64,000 nt of DNA from Sutcliffiella tianshenii (lineage in GTDB: Bacteria; Bacillota; Bacilli; Bacillales; Bacillaceae_I): assembly GCF_016908565.1 (NCBI RefSeq), contig NZ_JAFBED010000002.1:62001-126000 (forward strand), given 5' to 3'. Under the pieces are notes generated by a model that saw nothing but the letters and a program-made list of their open reading frames with translations, searched no databases and was not told the DNA's origin. A program made the translations under genes and the position numbers. Below are positions 26,037-34,373 of the stretch, one piece after another (the stretch's first letter is position 1; every line of letters starts with the position of its first letter).

Positions 26037-26072
26037 GATGTTCCGCTGCATCAGAAGTATGGAATGAACATC
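26037..26072 (+). ncRNA. Probable ribosomal protein L19 leader RNA
   Basis: GATGTTC (26037-26043) pairs with GAACATC (26066-26072) around an internal loop just upstream of the AAAAGGAG ribosome site of rplS. A structured L19 leader is known upstream of rplS in Bacillales; the position and size here fit, but I cannot run a covariance search to confirm family membership. Confidence 0.5.
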
Positions 26073-26094
26073 CGTGGAAAAGGAGTAGAAAACT

Positions 26095-26439
26095 ATGCAA
26101 AAATTAATCCAAGAAATTACGCAAGGTCAATTAAAAACTGATCTTCCAGCTTTCCGTCCTGGTGACACTGTACGTGTACACGTTAAGGTTGTCGAGGGTA
26201 CACGTGAACGTATTCAGGTGTATGAAGGAGTAGTAATCAAGCGTCGTGGCGGCGGCATCAGCGAAACATTCACAGTTCGTAAGATTTCTTACGGTGTAGG
26301 TGTAGAGCGTGCATTCCCTGTTCATTCTCCAAAGATTGAAGGAATCGATGTAGTTCGTCGTGGTAAAGTACGTCGTGCGAAACTTTACTATCTTCGTGCA
26401 TTACGTGGTAAAAAAGCGCGTATCAAAGAAATTCGATAA
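26095..26439 (+). CDS. rplS: 50S ribosomal protein L19
   Basis: 114-residue large-subunit protein at the 30S-50S interface: [57 protein letters not shown] and the basic tail [11 protein letters not shown]. It has its own promoter/leader upstream and a terminator downstream. Confidence 0.98.
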   Translation: MQKLIQEITQGQLKTDLPAFRPGDTVRVHVKVVEGTRERIQVYEGVVIKRRGGGISETFTVRKISYGVGVERAFPVHSPKIEGIDVVRRGKVRRAKLYYLRALRGKKARIKEIR

Positions 26440-26447
26440 TAAAAGGG

Positions 26448-26475
26448 AGAGCTTGGTGACAAGCTCTTTTTTTGT
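26448..26475 (+). terminator. Intrinsic terminator after rplS
   Basis: Stem AGAGCTTG/CAAGCTCT with a GTGA loop followed by a run of T. Confidence 0.85.
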
Positions 26476-26598
26476 TAAATTAAATTGATCTCCGAAAGTT
26501 TTCCCAAACACTAAAGTAGGTATATAATAGAAAGAGTATGATACATATCTTCACCGAGGGTCGTAACACACTAAAAGAGAGCTTTGGAGGAACTGAAA

Positions 26599-27153
26599 AT
26601 GGCGCGTTCTAAAAATGAGCTTTGGGAATGGGTAAAAGCATTGGCAATAGCTGTATTACTCGCAGCAGGCATACGTTATTTCTTCTTCGCCCCGATAGTG
26701 GTGGACGGAGAATCCATGATGCCGACACTTCATGATAAGGACAGAATGATCGTCAATAAAATCGGATATAAAATCGGGGATCCTGAACGATTTGATATTG
26801 TCGTCTTCCATGCAACGCAAGACAAGGATTATATCAAACGGGTCATCGGATTGCCCGGAGATGAAATAGAATACCGCGATGATGTGCTTTATATCAACGG
26901 CAAACCATATGAGGAGCCATATCTGGACAAGTACAAGGAGCAGCTGCAGGGGGACGGGCCATTGACCGAGGATTTCACCTTGGAAGAGCGTACCGGATCT
27001 AAGGTTGTACCAAAAGGGCATATCTTTGTAATGGGAGATAACCGACGTTATAGCAGGGATGGCCGTCATATAGGCACTGTCAGTCAAGAAGAAGTGCTAG
27101 GCAAGACGAATATCGTATACTGGCCATTGGCTGATCTTAGAATGGTGGATTAA
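26599..27153 (+). CDS. lepB: Type I signal peptidase
   Basis: Membrane serine protease that removes signal peptides from secreted proteins. The 184-residue protein has one N-terminal membrane helix (about 10-30), the catalytic Ser39 in VDGESMMPTL and catalytic Lys80 in YIKRVIGLPGDE, plus the box GDNRRYSRDGRHIG. It is of the short Sip type, with an outside-facing catalytic domain. ATG 26599 follows TTGGAGG; an upstream TTG overlaps that site. The lineage-specific name (sipS/T/U/V) cannot be decided from sequence alone. Confidence 0.93.
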   Translation: MARSKNELWEWVKALAIAVLLAAGIRYFFFAPIVVDGESMMPTLHDKDRMIVNKIGYKIGDPERFDIVVFHATQDKDYIKRVIGLPGDEIEYRDDVLYINGKPYEEPYLDKYKEQLQGDGPLTEDFTLEERTGSKVVPKGHIFVMGDNRRYSRDGRHIGTVSQEEVLGKTNIVYWPLADLRMVD

Positions 27154-27192
27154 GGCAATATTTCGGCAAGAACTTCAGGAGGCATCAGGGTA

Positions 27193-28050
27193 ATGACAAT
27201 TCAATGGTTCCCGGGGCATATGGCAAAAGCCCGGAGACAGGTAACAGAGAAACTGAAATTAATAGATATCGTTTACGAACTGGTGGATGCCAGGATCCCA
27301 GTATCATCACGCAACCCGATGATCGATGAGATTGTGGCAAACAAGCCAAGGATCATTCTGTTGAATAAAGCGGATATGGCTGATTCAAGGATCACCAAGC
27401 AGTGGTTGGATTATTTCAACCTCAAAGGGGAGACAACAGAGGCGATAGCCATCGACTCCCAGACAGGGAAGGGTCTTCAGCAGATATCCTCCCTTTCAAA
27501 AGAGCTGTTGAAAGAAAAATTCGATAAAATGCAGTCCCGCGGGATTCGTCCCCGGGCGATCAGGGCTTTGATCGTGGGTATTCCGAACGTAGGGAAATCC
27601 ACCCTGATCAACAGGCTGGCAAAAAAGAATATCGCACAAACCGGAGACCGTCCCGGAGTGACCAAAGCCCAGCAATGGGTGAAGGTTGGAAAAGAGCTAG
27701 AGCTATTGGACACACCTGGTATCCTTTGGCCGAAGTTTGAAGATCAGATGGTCGGATATCGTCTTGCGACTACAGGCGCCATCAAAGATACCATAATCAA
27801 TCTTCAGGATATTGCAGTTTTTGCATTGCGTTTCCTGACCGAGCACTACCCGGATAGACTGCGTGATCGTTATGCGCTCGAGGAAATTCCTGAAGATATA
27901 GTGGATCTCTTCGATGCAATCGGCACTAAACGCGGCTGTATGATGAGTGGCGGCCATGTGGATTATGATAAGACCGCTGAGCTGGTCATCAGGGAAATAA
28001 GGCAAGAGAAGCTCGGTAAACTAAGCTTCGAATCACCTGTACAATTATAG
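27193..28050 (+). CDS. rbgA: Ribosome biogenesis GTPase RbgA (YlqF)
   Basis: Circularly permuted GTPase for late 50S assembly (incorporation of L16, L27, L36). The 285-residue protein opens [16 protein letters not shown], then the G4 motif LLNKADMAD precedes the P-loop [12 protein letters not shown], with GVTKAQQW and [10 protein letters not shown] following. The C-terminal helical domain carries the rRNA-binding region. AGGAGG lies about 9 bases before ATG 27193. Confidence 0.96.
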   Translation: MTIQWFPGHMAKARRQVTEKLKLIDIVYELVDARIPVSSRNPMIDEIVANKPRIILLNKADMADSRITKQWLDYFNLKGETTEAIAIDSQTGKGLQQISSLSKELLKEKFDKMQSRGIRPRAIRALIVGIPNVGKSTLINRLAKKNIAQTGDRPGVTKAQQWVKVGKELELLDTPGILWPKFEDQMVGYRLATTGAIKDTIINLQDIAVFALRFLTEHYPDRLRDRYALEEIPEDIVDLFDAIGTKRGCMMSGGHVDYDKTAELVIREIRQEKLGKLSFESPVQL

Positions 28051-28052
28051 GA

Positions 28053-28083
28053 GGCCAGCATTTTTTGCTGCCTTTTTTTATTT
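28053..28083 (+). terminator. Intrinsic terminator after rbgA
   Basis: Stem GG(C)CAGCA/TGCTGCC with a T loop and a run of seven T, three bases after the stop. Confidence 0.7.
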
Positions 28084-28116
28084 ATCCCTGATAATGAAAA
28101 ATGAGAGGTAAACACA

Positions 28117-28890
28117 ATGAAAAACACTCCGATAAAAGAGATAGAAGCAAAACTTAGAGAAGTTAAAAGCGCGGATGATCCGTATTTGAATATGCTGAAA
28201 AATGACGAACGTAAAGGTGTAAGGGCCCTGTTGAACCGATGGGAAAAAAGAATCGAGCAGGACATGCAATTACATACACAGTTTGAAGAAATGAGCCAAT
28301 TTGAAAGCGCGCTTTATCAACAAGGGTGTCACCATATTGCAGGGGTGGATGAAGTAGGACGCGGACCGCTGGCAGGTCCTGTGATTGCTGCAGCGGTCAT
28401 CCTTCCGAAAGACTTTCTACTTTTAGGTCTTACAGACTCCAAAAAGCTATCAGCTTCAAAGCGGGCTTATTTCAATGAGTATATCAAAGAGCATGCCATC
28501 AGCTATGCTTTCGGAATTGTGGACTCCAAGACAATCGACAGGATCAATATCTATGAAGCTACCAAGCTTGCGATGCGGTTGGCGATTGAACAGTTGTCAG
28601 TTAAAGCGGACCATCTCCTGATCGATGCAATGAAGCTCGACCTTGACATTCCTCAGACTTCCATCATCAAAGGGGACGCTAAGAGTATTTCCATTGCAGC
28701 AAGTTCTGTGCTTGCAAAAGAGGCCCGTGATACGTATATGAAAGAACTTGCGGCACAATACCCTGAATATGGTTTTGAAAAGAATATGGGATATGGAACA
28801 AGTGAACATCTGGAGGCCATAAAGGAAGTGGGAATCATGGAGGAGCATCGACACTCCTTTTCCCCGGTAAAAGAATTGGTTGTGAGTTGA
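28117..28890 (+). CDS. rnhB: Ribonuclease HII
   Basis: Cleaves the RNA strand of RNA-DNA hybrids and starts removal of misincorporated ribonucleotides. The 257-residue protein has an N-terminal extension (about 1-70) typical of Bacillus, then the catalytic motif GVDEVGRGPLAGPV (D78, E79), the LTDSKKLSASKR loop, the third acidic residue in LLIDAM, and GDAKSISIAASSVLAK. AGAGGT ribosome site upstream. Confidence 0.96.
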   Translation: MKNTPIKEIEAKLREVKSADDPYLNMLKNDERKGVRALLNRWEKRIEQDMQLHTQFEEMSQFESALYQQGCHHIAGVDEVGRGPLAGPVIAAAVILPKDFLLLGLTDSKKLSASKRAYFNEYIKEHAISYAFGIVDSKTIDRINIYEATKLAMRLAIEQLSVKADHLLIDAMKLDLDIPQTSIIKGDAKSISIAASSVLAKEARDTYMKELAAQYPEYGFEKNMGYGTSEHLEAIKEVGIMEEHRHSFSPVKELVVS

Positions 28891-28909
28891 GAAAAAGGGG
28901 AATAGCGCG

Positions 28910-30223
28910 ATGAATATTTGGCAGCTTATACAGCATAGGATTCCGGATGGCCTATTAAATAAAATGGATAAGGGTAATCTTAAGCTGCCGGGCATATTTC
29001 AAGCAAAGGTGACAGAGCAGCTGAATGGTGCTCTTTTTACCATTCAAAAAGGGAGAGTCTCTTTTTCAGCCAAGATCTCAGGGGCTGTTGAAGTGGGAAA
29101 AGAATATGTTTTTCATAGTATAAGTGAAGAAAAAGGGATAGTTCTCAAAGTGGACCGCACAATACCGGCCATTGAGAATGATGCACAGCCTTTGCCCGGG
29201 AACAGAACGCCATCAAAAGGGTTGCAACATATTCAACCACAGTCTTCTATACAAAGGCTGGAGCAGCACACAAGAGAAGCAGGGGTGAAGCTTGCTCCCG
29301 CTGACCTTCAACAACTGGCAAAAGTGATTGATGGATATCAAGGTGCTCAAAAGGAGATCACGATGGAATTGGCAAAATTCTTGATCGTTCGAAATGCTGC
29401 CACACCTGAAGCCGTATATAAAAACCTGCCATTACTGACTGCAGCCTTGCTCGATGATGAATCATTGGGAAGTACTCTGGAAAAGGTGAAACAACTAATC
29501 AATGTGTCACGGGATGCAAGCCCCGAAACGATGAAACTGCAAGCTCAGCTTGAAAAGATTACAATTCCCGCCCCTCTCCAGTCACAAAAGGAAATGGTGT
29601 TATTTTTGAAACAACTATTTTCCAATACGGGATTGGATTATGAGAATACCCTGTTTCAAAGGCTCCACTCACAGCAGTCTTTATCAAGCCATCCGTTAGA
29701 GCAACTCAAGCCCTTACTGCTAGAATATGCGAAAGGCATGATGAATAAGGAGGAAAGCGGCTATGTCGCAAAGCTCGTAAATAAATTAACAGGTTTTCAA
29801 CTCCTTAGCAGGGAAGAAGGTTCTTTCCAACACCTATTCCTTCCTATCCCGGTAATGGTCGAGAAAGAATCCAGGGAGTGGTATGTTCATCTGAGTTCCA
29901 AAAAGAAAAAGGGCGAGGGAATTGATCCTGATTATTGCCGTATTGTCCTTTATCTCGATTTGCCGCTCTTTTCCACCACTTTGGTCGACTTGTTCGTCCA
30001 ACAAAGAGTGATTACCTTGTCCATCCACAACTCCTACCCTCCATTAGGTGATTTGGTGGAGAAGGGGCTACCCCAGCTAAAAGAAAATCTCTCCCAGAAG
30101 GGTTATACTCTCTCAGCGGTAAAAACAGTTCAAAAGCAAGAAGATAAGCTTGAGGAGTTGCCTTTGGATTTTGTCAAAAAAATATTCAGTACTTCCGAGG
30201 AAGGAGTGGACTTTCGAATATGA
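28910..30223 (+). CDS. ylqG: YlqG-like protein with a FliK-type C-terminal region
   Basis: 437-residue protein matching the position of B. subtilis ylqG (function unknown). No signal peptide or membrane helix. The first 60 residues resemble a small beta domain, the middle is helical and Gln/Lys-rich, and residues about 325-410 follow the pattern of the FliK C-terminal domain: a YLDLPLFSTTLVDLFVQQ strand-turn, ITLSIHN, then two helices LVEKGLPQLKENLSQKGY and the AVKTV strand, comparable with fliK in this window. Its stop overlaps ylqH (ATGA), so the two are coupled. A role with YlqH in an export-related switch is my inference. Confidence 0.7.
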   Translation: MNIWQLIQHRIPDGLLNKMDKGNLKLPGIFQAKVTEQLNGALFTIQKGRVSFSAKISGAVEVGKEYVFHSISEEKGIVLKVDRTIPAIENDAQPLPGNRTPSKGLQHIQPQSSIQRLEQHTREAGVKLAPADLQQLAKVIDGYQGAQKEITMELAKFLIVRNAATPEAVYKNLPLLTAALLDDESLGSTLEKVKQLINVSRDASPETMKLQAQLEKITIPAPLQSQKEMVLFLKQLFSNTGLDYENTLFQRLHSQQSLSSHPLEQLKPLLLEYAKGMMNKEESGYVAKLVNKLTGFQLLSREEGSFQHLFLPIPVMVEKESREWYVHLSSKKKKGEGIDPDYCRIVLYLDLPLFSTTLVDLFVQQRVITLSIHNSYPPLGDLVEKGLPQLKENLSQKGYTLSAVKTVQKQEDKLEELPLDFVKKIFSTSEEGVDFRI

Positions 30224-30546
30224 GCAATAGCCAAGGTGAAGCGTCAATGGAAAGAAAGAAAGCAGTTGCTTTGAAGTATGATAAAGCGAAGCATTCCGCG
30301 CCAGTCGTCAGTGCAAAGGGAAGGGGCATTGTAGCGGAAAACATCATCCAGGAAGCAGTGAAACACAATATCCCGCTTCAGGAGGATTCAGCTTTGATAG
30401 AGATGCTTCTCGAGGTCGAATTGAATGAAAGCATCCCTGAGGAGCTGTATGAGGTGATAGCGGAGGTGCTGTCCTTTGTGTATCAATTGCATCAAAAAGA
30501 GAAAAATGATTCCCCGGATATGAAGATAGAAGGTTTATTAAAATAA
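30220..30546 (+). CDS. ylqH: FlhB C-terminal-domain-like protein YlqH
   Basis: 108-residue protein equivalent to the cytoplasmic tail of FlhB after the NPTH cleavage site. VALKYDKAKHSAPVVSAKG lines up with ALKYDENKRDAPYVLAKG of flhB here, followed by AVKHNIPLQED, ESIPEELYEVIAEVLSFVY. The NPTH motif and all membrane helices are missing, so it resembles the already cleaved C-terminal fragment (FlhB-CC). ATG 30220 overlaps ylqG by 4 bases; ATG 30247 with AAGGTGA upstream is an alternative. Function unproven. Confidence 0.85.
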   Translation: MSNSQGEASMERKKAVALKYDKAKHSAPVVSAKGRGIVAENIIQEAVKHNIPLQEDSALIEMLLEVELNESIPEELYEVIAEVLSFVYQLHQKEKNDSPDMKIEGLLK

Positions 30547-30645
30547 CAAAATAATTGAATAATCTGTCAAAAATTCGATTTTCGGCATTTTTGAACCTCA
30601 TTTAATACAAAATCTAGGTGTCAAACTTTAATTTTTTGAAAATAG

Positions 30646-30651
30646 TATAAT
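30646..30651 (+). promoter_or_regulatory. Candidate sucC -10 element
   Basis: A consensus TATAAT about 105 bases before sucC. No good -35 is visible at 16-18 bases upstream, so this is only a partial promoter call. The rest of the 208-bp gap is AT-rich; an imperfect TCAAAAAT/ATTTTTGA dyad near 30568-30595 may be a weak terminator for ylqH. Confidence 0.35.
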
Positions 30652-30693
30652 ATTTTTGCAGAAAGGTAGACATTTCATAAACCTTTTAATAAA

Positions 30694-30708
30694 ATGAAAG
30701 CGCAGTCT
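30694..30708 (+). promoter_or_regulatory. Candidate cre site (CcpA) upstream of sucC
   Basis: ATGAAAGCGCAGTCT fits the degenerate cre consensus WTGNAANCGNWNNCW at every position. It lies about 43 bases after the candidate -10, in a roadblock position, consistent with glucose repression of TCA cycle genes in this group. Confidence 0.55.
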
Positions 30709-30754
30709 ATTTTTAATTATTATTTTTGCGATACATAAGATTGGAGGATGGGAA

Positions 30755-31915
30755 ATGAATATCCATGAATATCAAGGAAAAGAGATCCTCAGAAAATACG
30801 GGGTAGCTGTTCCGAATGGCCGCGTTGCATTTACTGTAGAAGAAGCAGTAGAAGCTGCTAAAGAATTAGGAACAGAAGTTTGTGTAGTAAAAGCACAGAT
30901 CCACGCAGGTGGCCGCGGTAAAGCCGGCGGAGTCAAAGTTGCGAAGAATCTTGATGAAGTCCGCGAATATGCAAACGAGATCTTAGGCAAAACGTTGATC
31001 ACACATCAAACAGGCCCTGAAGGTAAAGAAGTAAAACGTCTACTTATCGAAGAGGGTTGCGATATAAAGAAAGAATATTATATCGGATTAGTTTTGGATC
31101 GTGCTACTTCACGTGTCGTATTGATGGCATCTGAAGAAGGTGGAACCGAGATCGAAGAAGTGGCTGAGCATACGCCTGAGAAAATCTTCAAAGAAGTAAT
31201 CGACCCTGTTGTTGGATTAACAGGATTCCAGGCTCGTCGTATTGCGTTCAACATCAACATCCCGAAAGAATTAGTGGGACAAGCTGTTAAATTCATGATG
31301 AGCCTATATACTGCTTTTGTGGAAAAAGATTGCTCGATCGCTGAAATCAATCCCCTGGTTGTAACTGGTGATGCAAAGGTAATGGCACTTGATGCAAAGT
31401 TGAACTTTGATGCAAATGCCCTTTACCGTCATAAAGACATTGTTGAATATCGTGATCTGGAAGAAGAAGATGCAAAAGAAATCGAAGCTTCCAAATATGA
31501 CCTAAGCTATATCTCCCTGGATGGAAACATCGGTTGTATGGTAAACGGTGCCGGTCTTGCGATGGCAACGATGGATATCATCAAGCATTACGGTGGAGAC
31601 CCTGCTAACTTCCTGGACGTTGGGGGCGGTGCTACTGCTGAGAAAGTAACTGAAGCTTTCAAGATTATCCTTTCTGATGATAATGTAAAAGGAATTTTTG
31701 TTAACATCTTCGGTGGAATCATGAAGTGTGACATCATCGCTACAGGTGTAGTGGAAGCAGCGAAACAAGTAGGACTTGAAGTTCCTTTGGTTGTACGTTT
31801 GGAAGGTACGAACGTTGACTTAGGAAAACAGATTTTACGTGAATCTGGTCTAAATATCGTTGCAGCTGAATCCATGGCTGATGGAGCACAAAAAATCGTA
31901 GCACAAGTAGGATAA
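30755..31915 (+). CDS. sucC: Succinyl-CoA synthetase, beta subunit
   Basis: ADP/GDP-forming ligase subunit of the TCA cycle. The 386-residue protein has an ATP-grasp domain ([32 protein letters not shown]) and the C-terminal CoA-ligase domain with the power-helix signature [18 protein letters not shown] and [10 protein letters not shown]. It starts 18 bases before-to-after coupled with sucD downstream. Confidence 0.97.
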   Translation: MNIHEYQGKEILRKYGVAVPNGRVAFTVEEAVEAAKELGTEVCVVKAQIHAGGRGKAGGVKVAKNLDEVREYANEILGKTLITHQTGPEGKEVKRLLIEEGCDIKKEYYIGLVLDRATSRVVLMASEEGGTEIEEVAEHTPEKIFKEVIDPVVGLTGFQARRIAFNINIPKELVGQAVKFMMSLYTAFVEKDCSIAEINPLVVTGDAKVMALDAKLNFDANALYRHKDIVEYRDLEEEDAKEIEASKYDLSYISLDGNIGCMVNGAGLAMATMDIIKHYGGDPANFLDVGGGATAEKVTEAFKIILSDDNVKGIFVNIFGGIMKCDIIATGVVEAAKQVGLEVPLVVRLEGTNVDLGKQILRESGLNIVAAESMADGAQKIVAQVG

Positions 31916-31933
31916 GAAAGGCAGGGAGCATAC

Positions 31934-32836
31934 ATGAGCGTATTTATTAATAAAGATACAAAGGTAATTGTACAAGGTATCACTGGTTCTACAGCTTTGT
32001 TCCATACAAAACAGATGCTGGAGTATGGCACACAGATCGTTGGTGGTGTAACACCAGGTAAGGGCGGCACTGAAGTGGAAGGCGTACCTGTTTTCAACAC
32101 AGTGGAAGAAGCGGTAAAGGCTACTGGTGCAAATGCATCCGTAATCTATGTTCCGGCTCCGTTTGCTGCAGATGCAATCATGGAAGCGGTTGACGCTGAA
32201 TTGGATTTGGCTATTTGTATTACTGAGCACATCCCGGTTCTTGATATGGTAAAAGTGAAGCGCTATATGGAAGGGAAAAAGACTCGCCTAGTGGGTCCTA
32301 ACTGTCCTGGTGTCATCACTCCTGATGAGTGCAAGATCGGAATCATGCCTGGCTACATCCATACAAAAGGCCATGTAGGGGTAGTATCCCGTTCTGGTAC
32401 ATTGACATATGAAGCTGTGCATCAATTATCACAAGAGGGTATCGGACAATCAACAGCAGTTGGTATCGGAGGAGATCCGGTCAACGGCACAGACTTCATT
32501 GATGTGTTAAAAGCATTCAATGAAGATGAAGATACGTATGCTGTCATCATGATTGGTGAAATCGGTGGAACTGCAGAAGAAGAAGCTGCACTATGGGTAA
32601 AAGAAAACATGACAAAACCTGTAGTCGGATTCATCGGTGGACGCACTGCGCCTCCAGGAAAACGTATGGGCCATGCCGGCGCAATCATTTCCGGTGGTAA
32701 AGGTACGGCAGACGAAAAGATCCGCGTGATGAATGAGTGTGGAATCCAAGTTGCAGACACTCCGTCTGTAATGGGTGAAACACTTATCAAAGTGATCAAG
32801 GAACAAGGCATTTACGATAAATGTAAAACTCACTGA
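31934..32836 (+). CDS. sucD: Succinyl-CoA synthetase, alpha subunit
   Basis: Carries the phosphorylated histidine and the CoA site. The 300-residue protein shows a Rossmann CoA domain ([18 protein letters not shown]), GPNCPGVI, and the active-site His in [14 protein letters not shown]. It begins 18 bases after sucC with a GGCAGGGAG ribosome site. Confidence 0.97.
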   Translation: MSVFINKDTKVIVQGITGSTALFHTKQMLEYGTQIVGGVTPGKGGTEVEGVPVFNTVEEAVKATGANASVIYVPAPFAADAIMEAVDAELDLAICITEHIPVLDMVKVKRYMEGKKTRLVGPNCPGVITPDECKIGIMPGYIHTKGHVGVVSRSGTLTYEAVHQLSQEGIGQSTAVGIGGDPVNGTDFIDVLKAFNEDEDTYAVIMIGEIGGTAEEEAALWVKENMTKPVVGFIGGRTAPPGKRMGHAGAIISGGKGTADEKIRVMNECGIQVADTPSVMGETLIKVIKEQGIYDKCKTH

Positions 32837-32846
32837 TCAAAGATTG

Positions 32847-32878
32847 AATAGGAATAGCCGGTAGCGGCTATTCCTATT
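32847..32878 (+). terminator. Hairpin terminator after sucD
   Basis: Perfect 14-bp stem AATAGGAATAGCCG/CGGCTATTCCTATT with a 4-base loop. The T-run after it is weak (TCCAAT), so termination may be incomplete or act in both directions. Confidence 0.6.
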
Positions 32879-32919
32879 TCCAATATTCACAAAATAATAG
32901 AATGAGGTGCTGCGACCCT

Positions 32920-33789
32920 ATGGAAAAATGGAAAAAAAGACTGATTGCCTTGCATCATTGCCCTTATCTGAATGATTCTGCAATTATCAATTTTATTAAG
33001 ATGGACCCCACCCTTGAAACCCTTCAGCAATATCCTCCATTGGAAATCTCCCGGCTCACTTCCCTTTCACAAGATATGGCACTAGCTGCTATAGACTATA
33101 TGAATAGCCCGCAATTCCACCGCCTCCTTGACATCTATCAAAAGGAAAAAATCCGCATGCTCACTATATTTGATGAAGAATATCCTCTTCTTTTGAAGGA
33201 GATATACGACCCGCCATTAGTCTTGTATACAAAGGGCAGTACCGATTTAATGAAGGCTAGGATCCTTGGTGTGGTCGGAACAAGAAATATGACAGAGAAT
33301 GGACGATTATCACTTCAGAAATTGGTACCGCCATTAGTAAAAGAAGGATTTGTCACCGTAAGCGGTTTGGCGAAGGGAGTCGACACAGTTGCCCATAGAT
33401 TGACCATGGAACATAAGGGCTCAACCATTGCGGTGCTTGGTAGTGGTTTAATGAAAATTTATCCGAAAGAAAATCAAAAACTAGCGGACTACATTGCGGC
33501 AGAACATCTATTGATTTCAGAATATCCCCCATTCACATCTCCTCAAAAATGGCATTTCCCTAAAAGGAACCGAATCATCAGCGGGTTAAGCGAAGGTGTT
33601 ATTATAATAGAAGCAAAAGAGAAAAGCGGCAGTTTGATTACCGCAGATCAAGCTCTCGAACAAAGCAGGGATGTCTTTGCGGTGCCTGGATCAATTGTAG
33701 AACCGACGGCAACAGGGACAAACAGCCTGATACAGCAGGGGGCCACACTTGTAATGAGTCATCATGATATACTAAATGAACTGCGATAG
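32920..33789 (+). CDS. dprA: DNA-protecting protein DprA (Smf)
   Basis: RecA-loading protein that protects incoming single-stranded DNA during transformation. The 289-residue protein has an N-terminal SAM-like region and a Rossmann-fold domain with GVVGTRNMTENG, VSGLAKGVDTVAH, AVLGSGLMKIYPKEN and FPKRNRIISGLSEGVIIIEA. The C-terminal winged-helix domain found in other phyla is absent, as in B. subtilis. ATG 32920 has GAGGTG 10 bases upstream; ATG 32902 has no ribosome site. Confidence 0.93.
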   Translation: MEKWKKRLIALHHCPYLNDSAIINFIKMDPTLETLQQYPPLEISRLTSLSQDMALAAIDYMNSPQFHRLLDIYQKEKIRMLTIFDEEYPLLLKEIYDPPLVLYTKGSTDLMKARILGVVGTRNMTENGRLSLQKLVPPLVKEGFVTVSGLAKGVDTVAHRLTMEHKGSTIAVLGSGLMKIYPKENQKLADYIAAEHLLISEYPPFTSPQKWHFPKRNRIISGLSEGVIIIEAKEKSGSLITADQALEQSRDVFAVPGSIVEPTATGTNSLIQQGATLVMSHHDILNELR

Positions 33790-33861
33790 TGGAATTTTCT
33801 AAAATTTTCATAAAAAAAGACAAATAAATTTCAATTTTTTATAAAAATTTTCTTTTTTTAC

Positions 33862-33889
33862 TTTACAAATGTTTATATGTCTATATTAT
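33862..33889 (+). promoter_or_regulatory. Candidate orphan promoter in the dprA-topA gap
   Basis: TTTACA (33862-33867) and TATTAT (33884-33889) with a 16-base spacer, only 6 bases upstream of a terminator hairpin. The AT-rich setting lowers confidence. Confidence 0.35.
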
Positions 33890-33895
33890 TATAGG

Positions 33896-33927
33896 GTACA
33901 ACGATATTCATAAGTTGTACTTTTTTT
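33896..33927 (+). terminator. Intrinsic terminator in the dprA-topA gap
   Basis: Stem GTACAAC/GTTGTAC with an 11-base loop and seven T. It lies 107 bases after dprA and would terminate dprA transcripts or any very short transcript from the promoter just upstream. Confidence 0.7.
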
Positions 33928-34034
33928 CATGCAATCTAGTATGAAAAGCATAATATCTGACTACATAATAAATAGAAGGAACGTGAAGTTGTTTGACAAA
34001 CCCTTCCTGAATATTTAATAATGGTGGAGATTTA

Positions 34035-34097
34035 ATGAATGGAATGTACAAAATAATGCAATGGAAAAACTTAGTGTTATTTTTAAAGATTGACTAG
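34035..34097 (+). CDS. Possible 20-residue peptide ORF
   Basis: ATG 34035 preceded by GGTGGAG (34023-34029) opens a 20-codon frame (MNGMYKIMQW ... LFLKID) whose TAG stop uses the first base of the structured repeat. A TTGACA at 33993-33998 with a poor -10 (TAATAA, 17 bases on) lies upstream. It may be a truncated remnant or chance; there is no homology evidence. Confidence 0.2.
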   Translation: MNGMYKIMQWKNLVLFLKID

Positions 34098-34224
34098 CTG
34101 TTGATTGGAGCAATAGGCGAAGACTCCTGCGGGAGGAAGCGTTTAGTGGAGACCCCACAGGCGCAGCCGAGGAGGCTCCACAAACGCCCCGCGGAAAGCG
34201 AAGCCTAGTGCGGAAATCAACAGC
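34097..34224 (+). repeat. Structured intergenic repeat element, copy 2
   Basis: A 128-bp copy of the element at 4633-4771. Outer arms GCTGTTGATT (34097-34106) and AATCAACAGC (34215-34224); then TAGGC/GCCTA (34114/34203), GCGTTT/AAACGC (34139/34182) and GTGGAG/CTCCAC (34146/34176). The cores GACTCCTGCGGGA, GAGACCCCACAGGCGC, GCCGAGGAGGCTC and CGCGGAAAGCGAA are shared with copy 1. The variable arms differ in sequence but keep pairing. Confidence 0.85.
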
Positions 34225-34373
34225 GGTGTTTAACTGAAATAAAACTTTAAAAACAAAAAATTTACCTTTTGATAAAAATTGAATGTAAAAAGTGGTTGTT
34301 AAAAACTTTGAGAAAACAAATGGCATGAGGCCTATTTTTTCTAAGAATTTACCCTCTTGAGGAGGATTATTGA

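Larger units (their letters stand above)
33790..34373. other. Long dprA-topA intergenic region
   Basis: A 584-bp, mostly very AT-rich gap between genes that I recall as close neighbours in B. subtilis. It contains a CodY-box-like sequence at 33793-33807 (two mismatches), a candidate promoter immediately followed by a terminator (33862-33927), a 20-codon ORF (34035-34097) and the second copy of the structured repeat (34097-34224). From 34225 to 34373 I see only AT-rich leader and the topA ribosome site GGAGG. Confidence 0.7.

Noticed and set aside
34015-34326. Minus-strand 103-codon ORF over the second repeat copy
   Set aside because: Same artefact as at the first copy; no start context, and the frame is set by the repeat.
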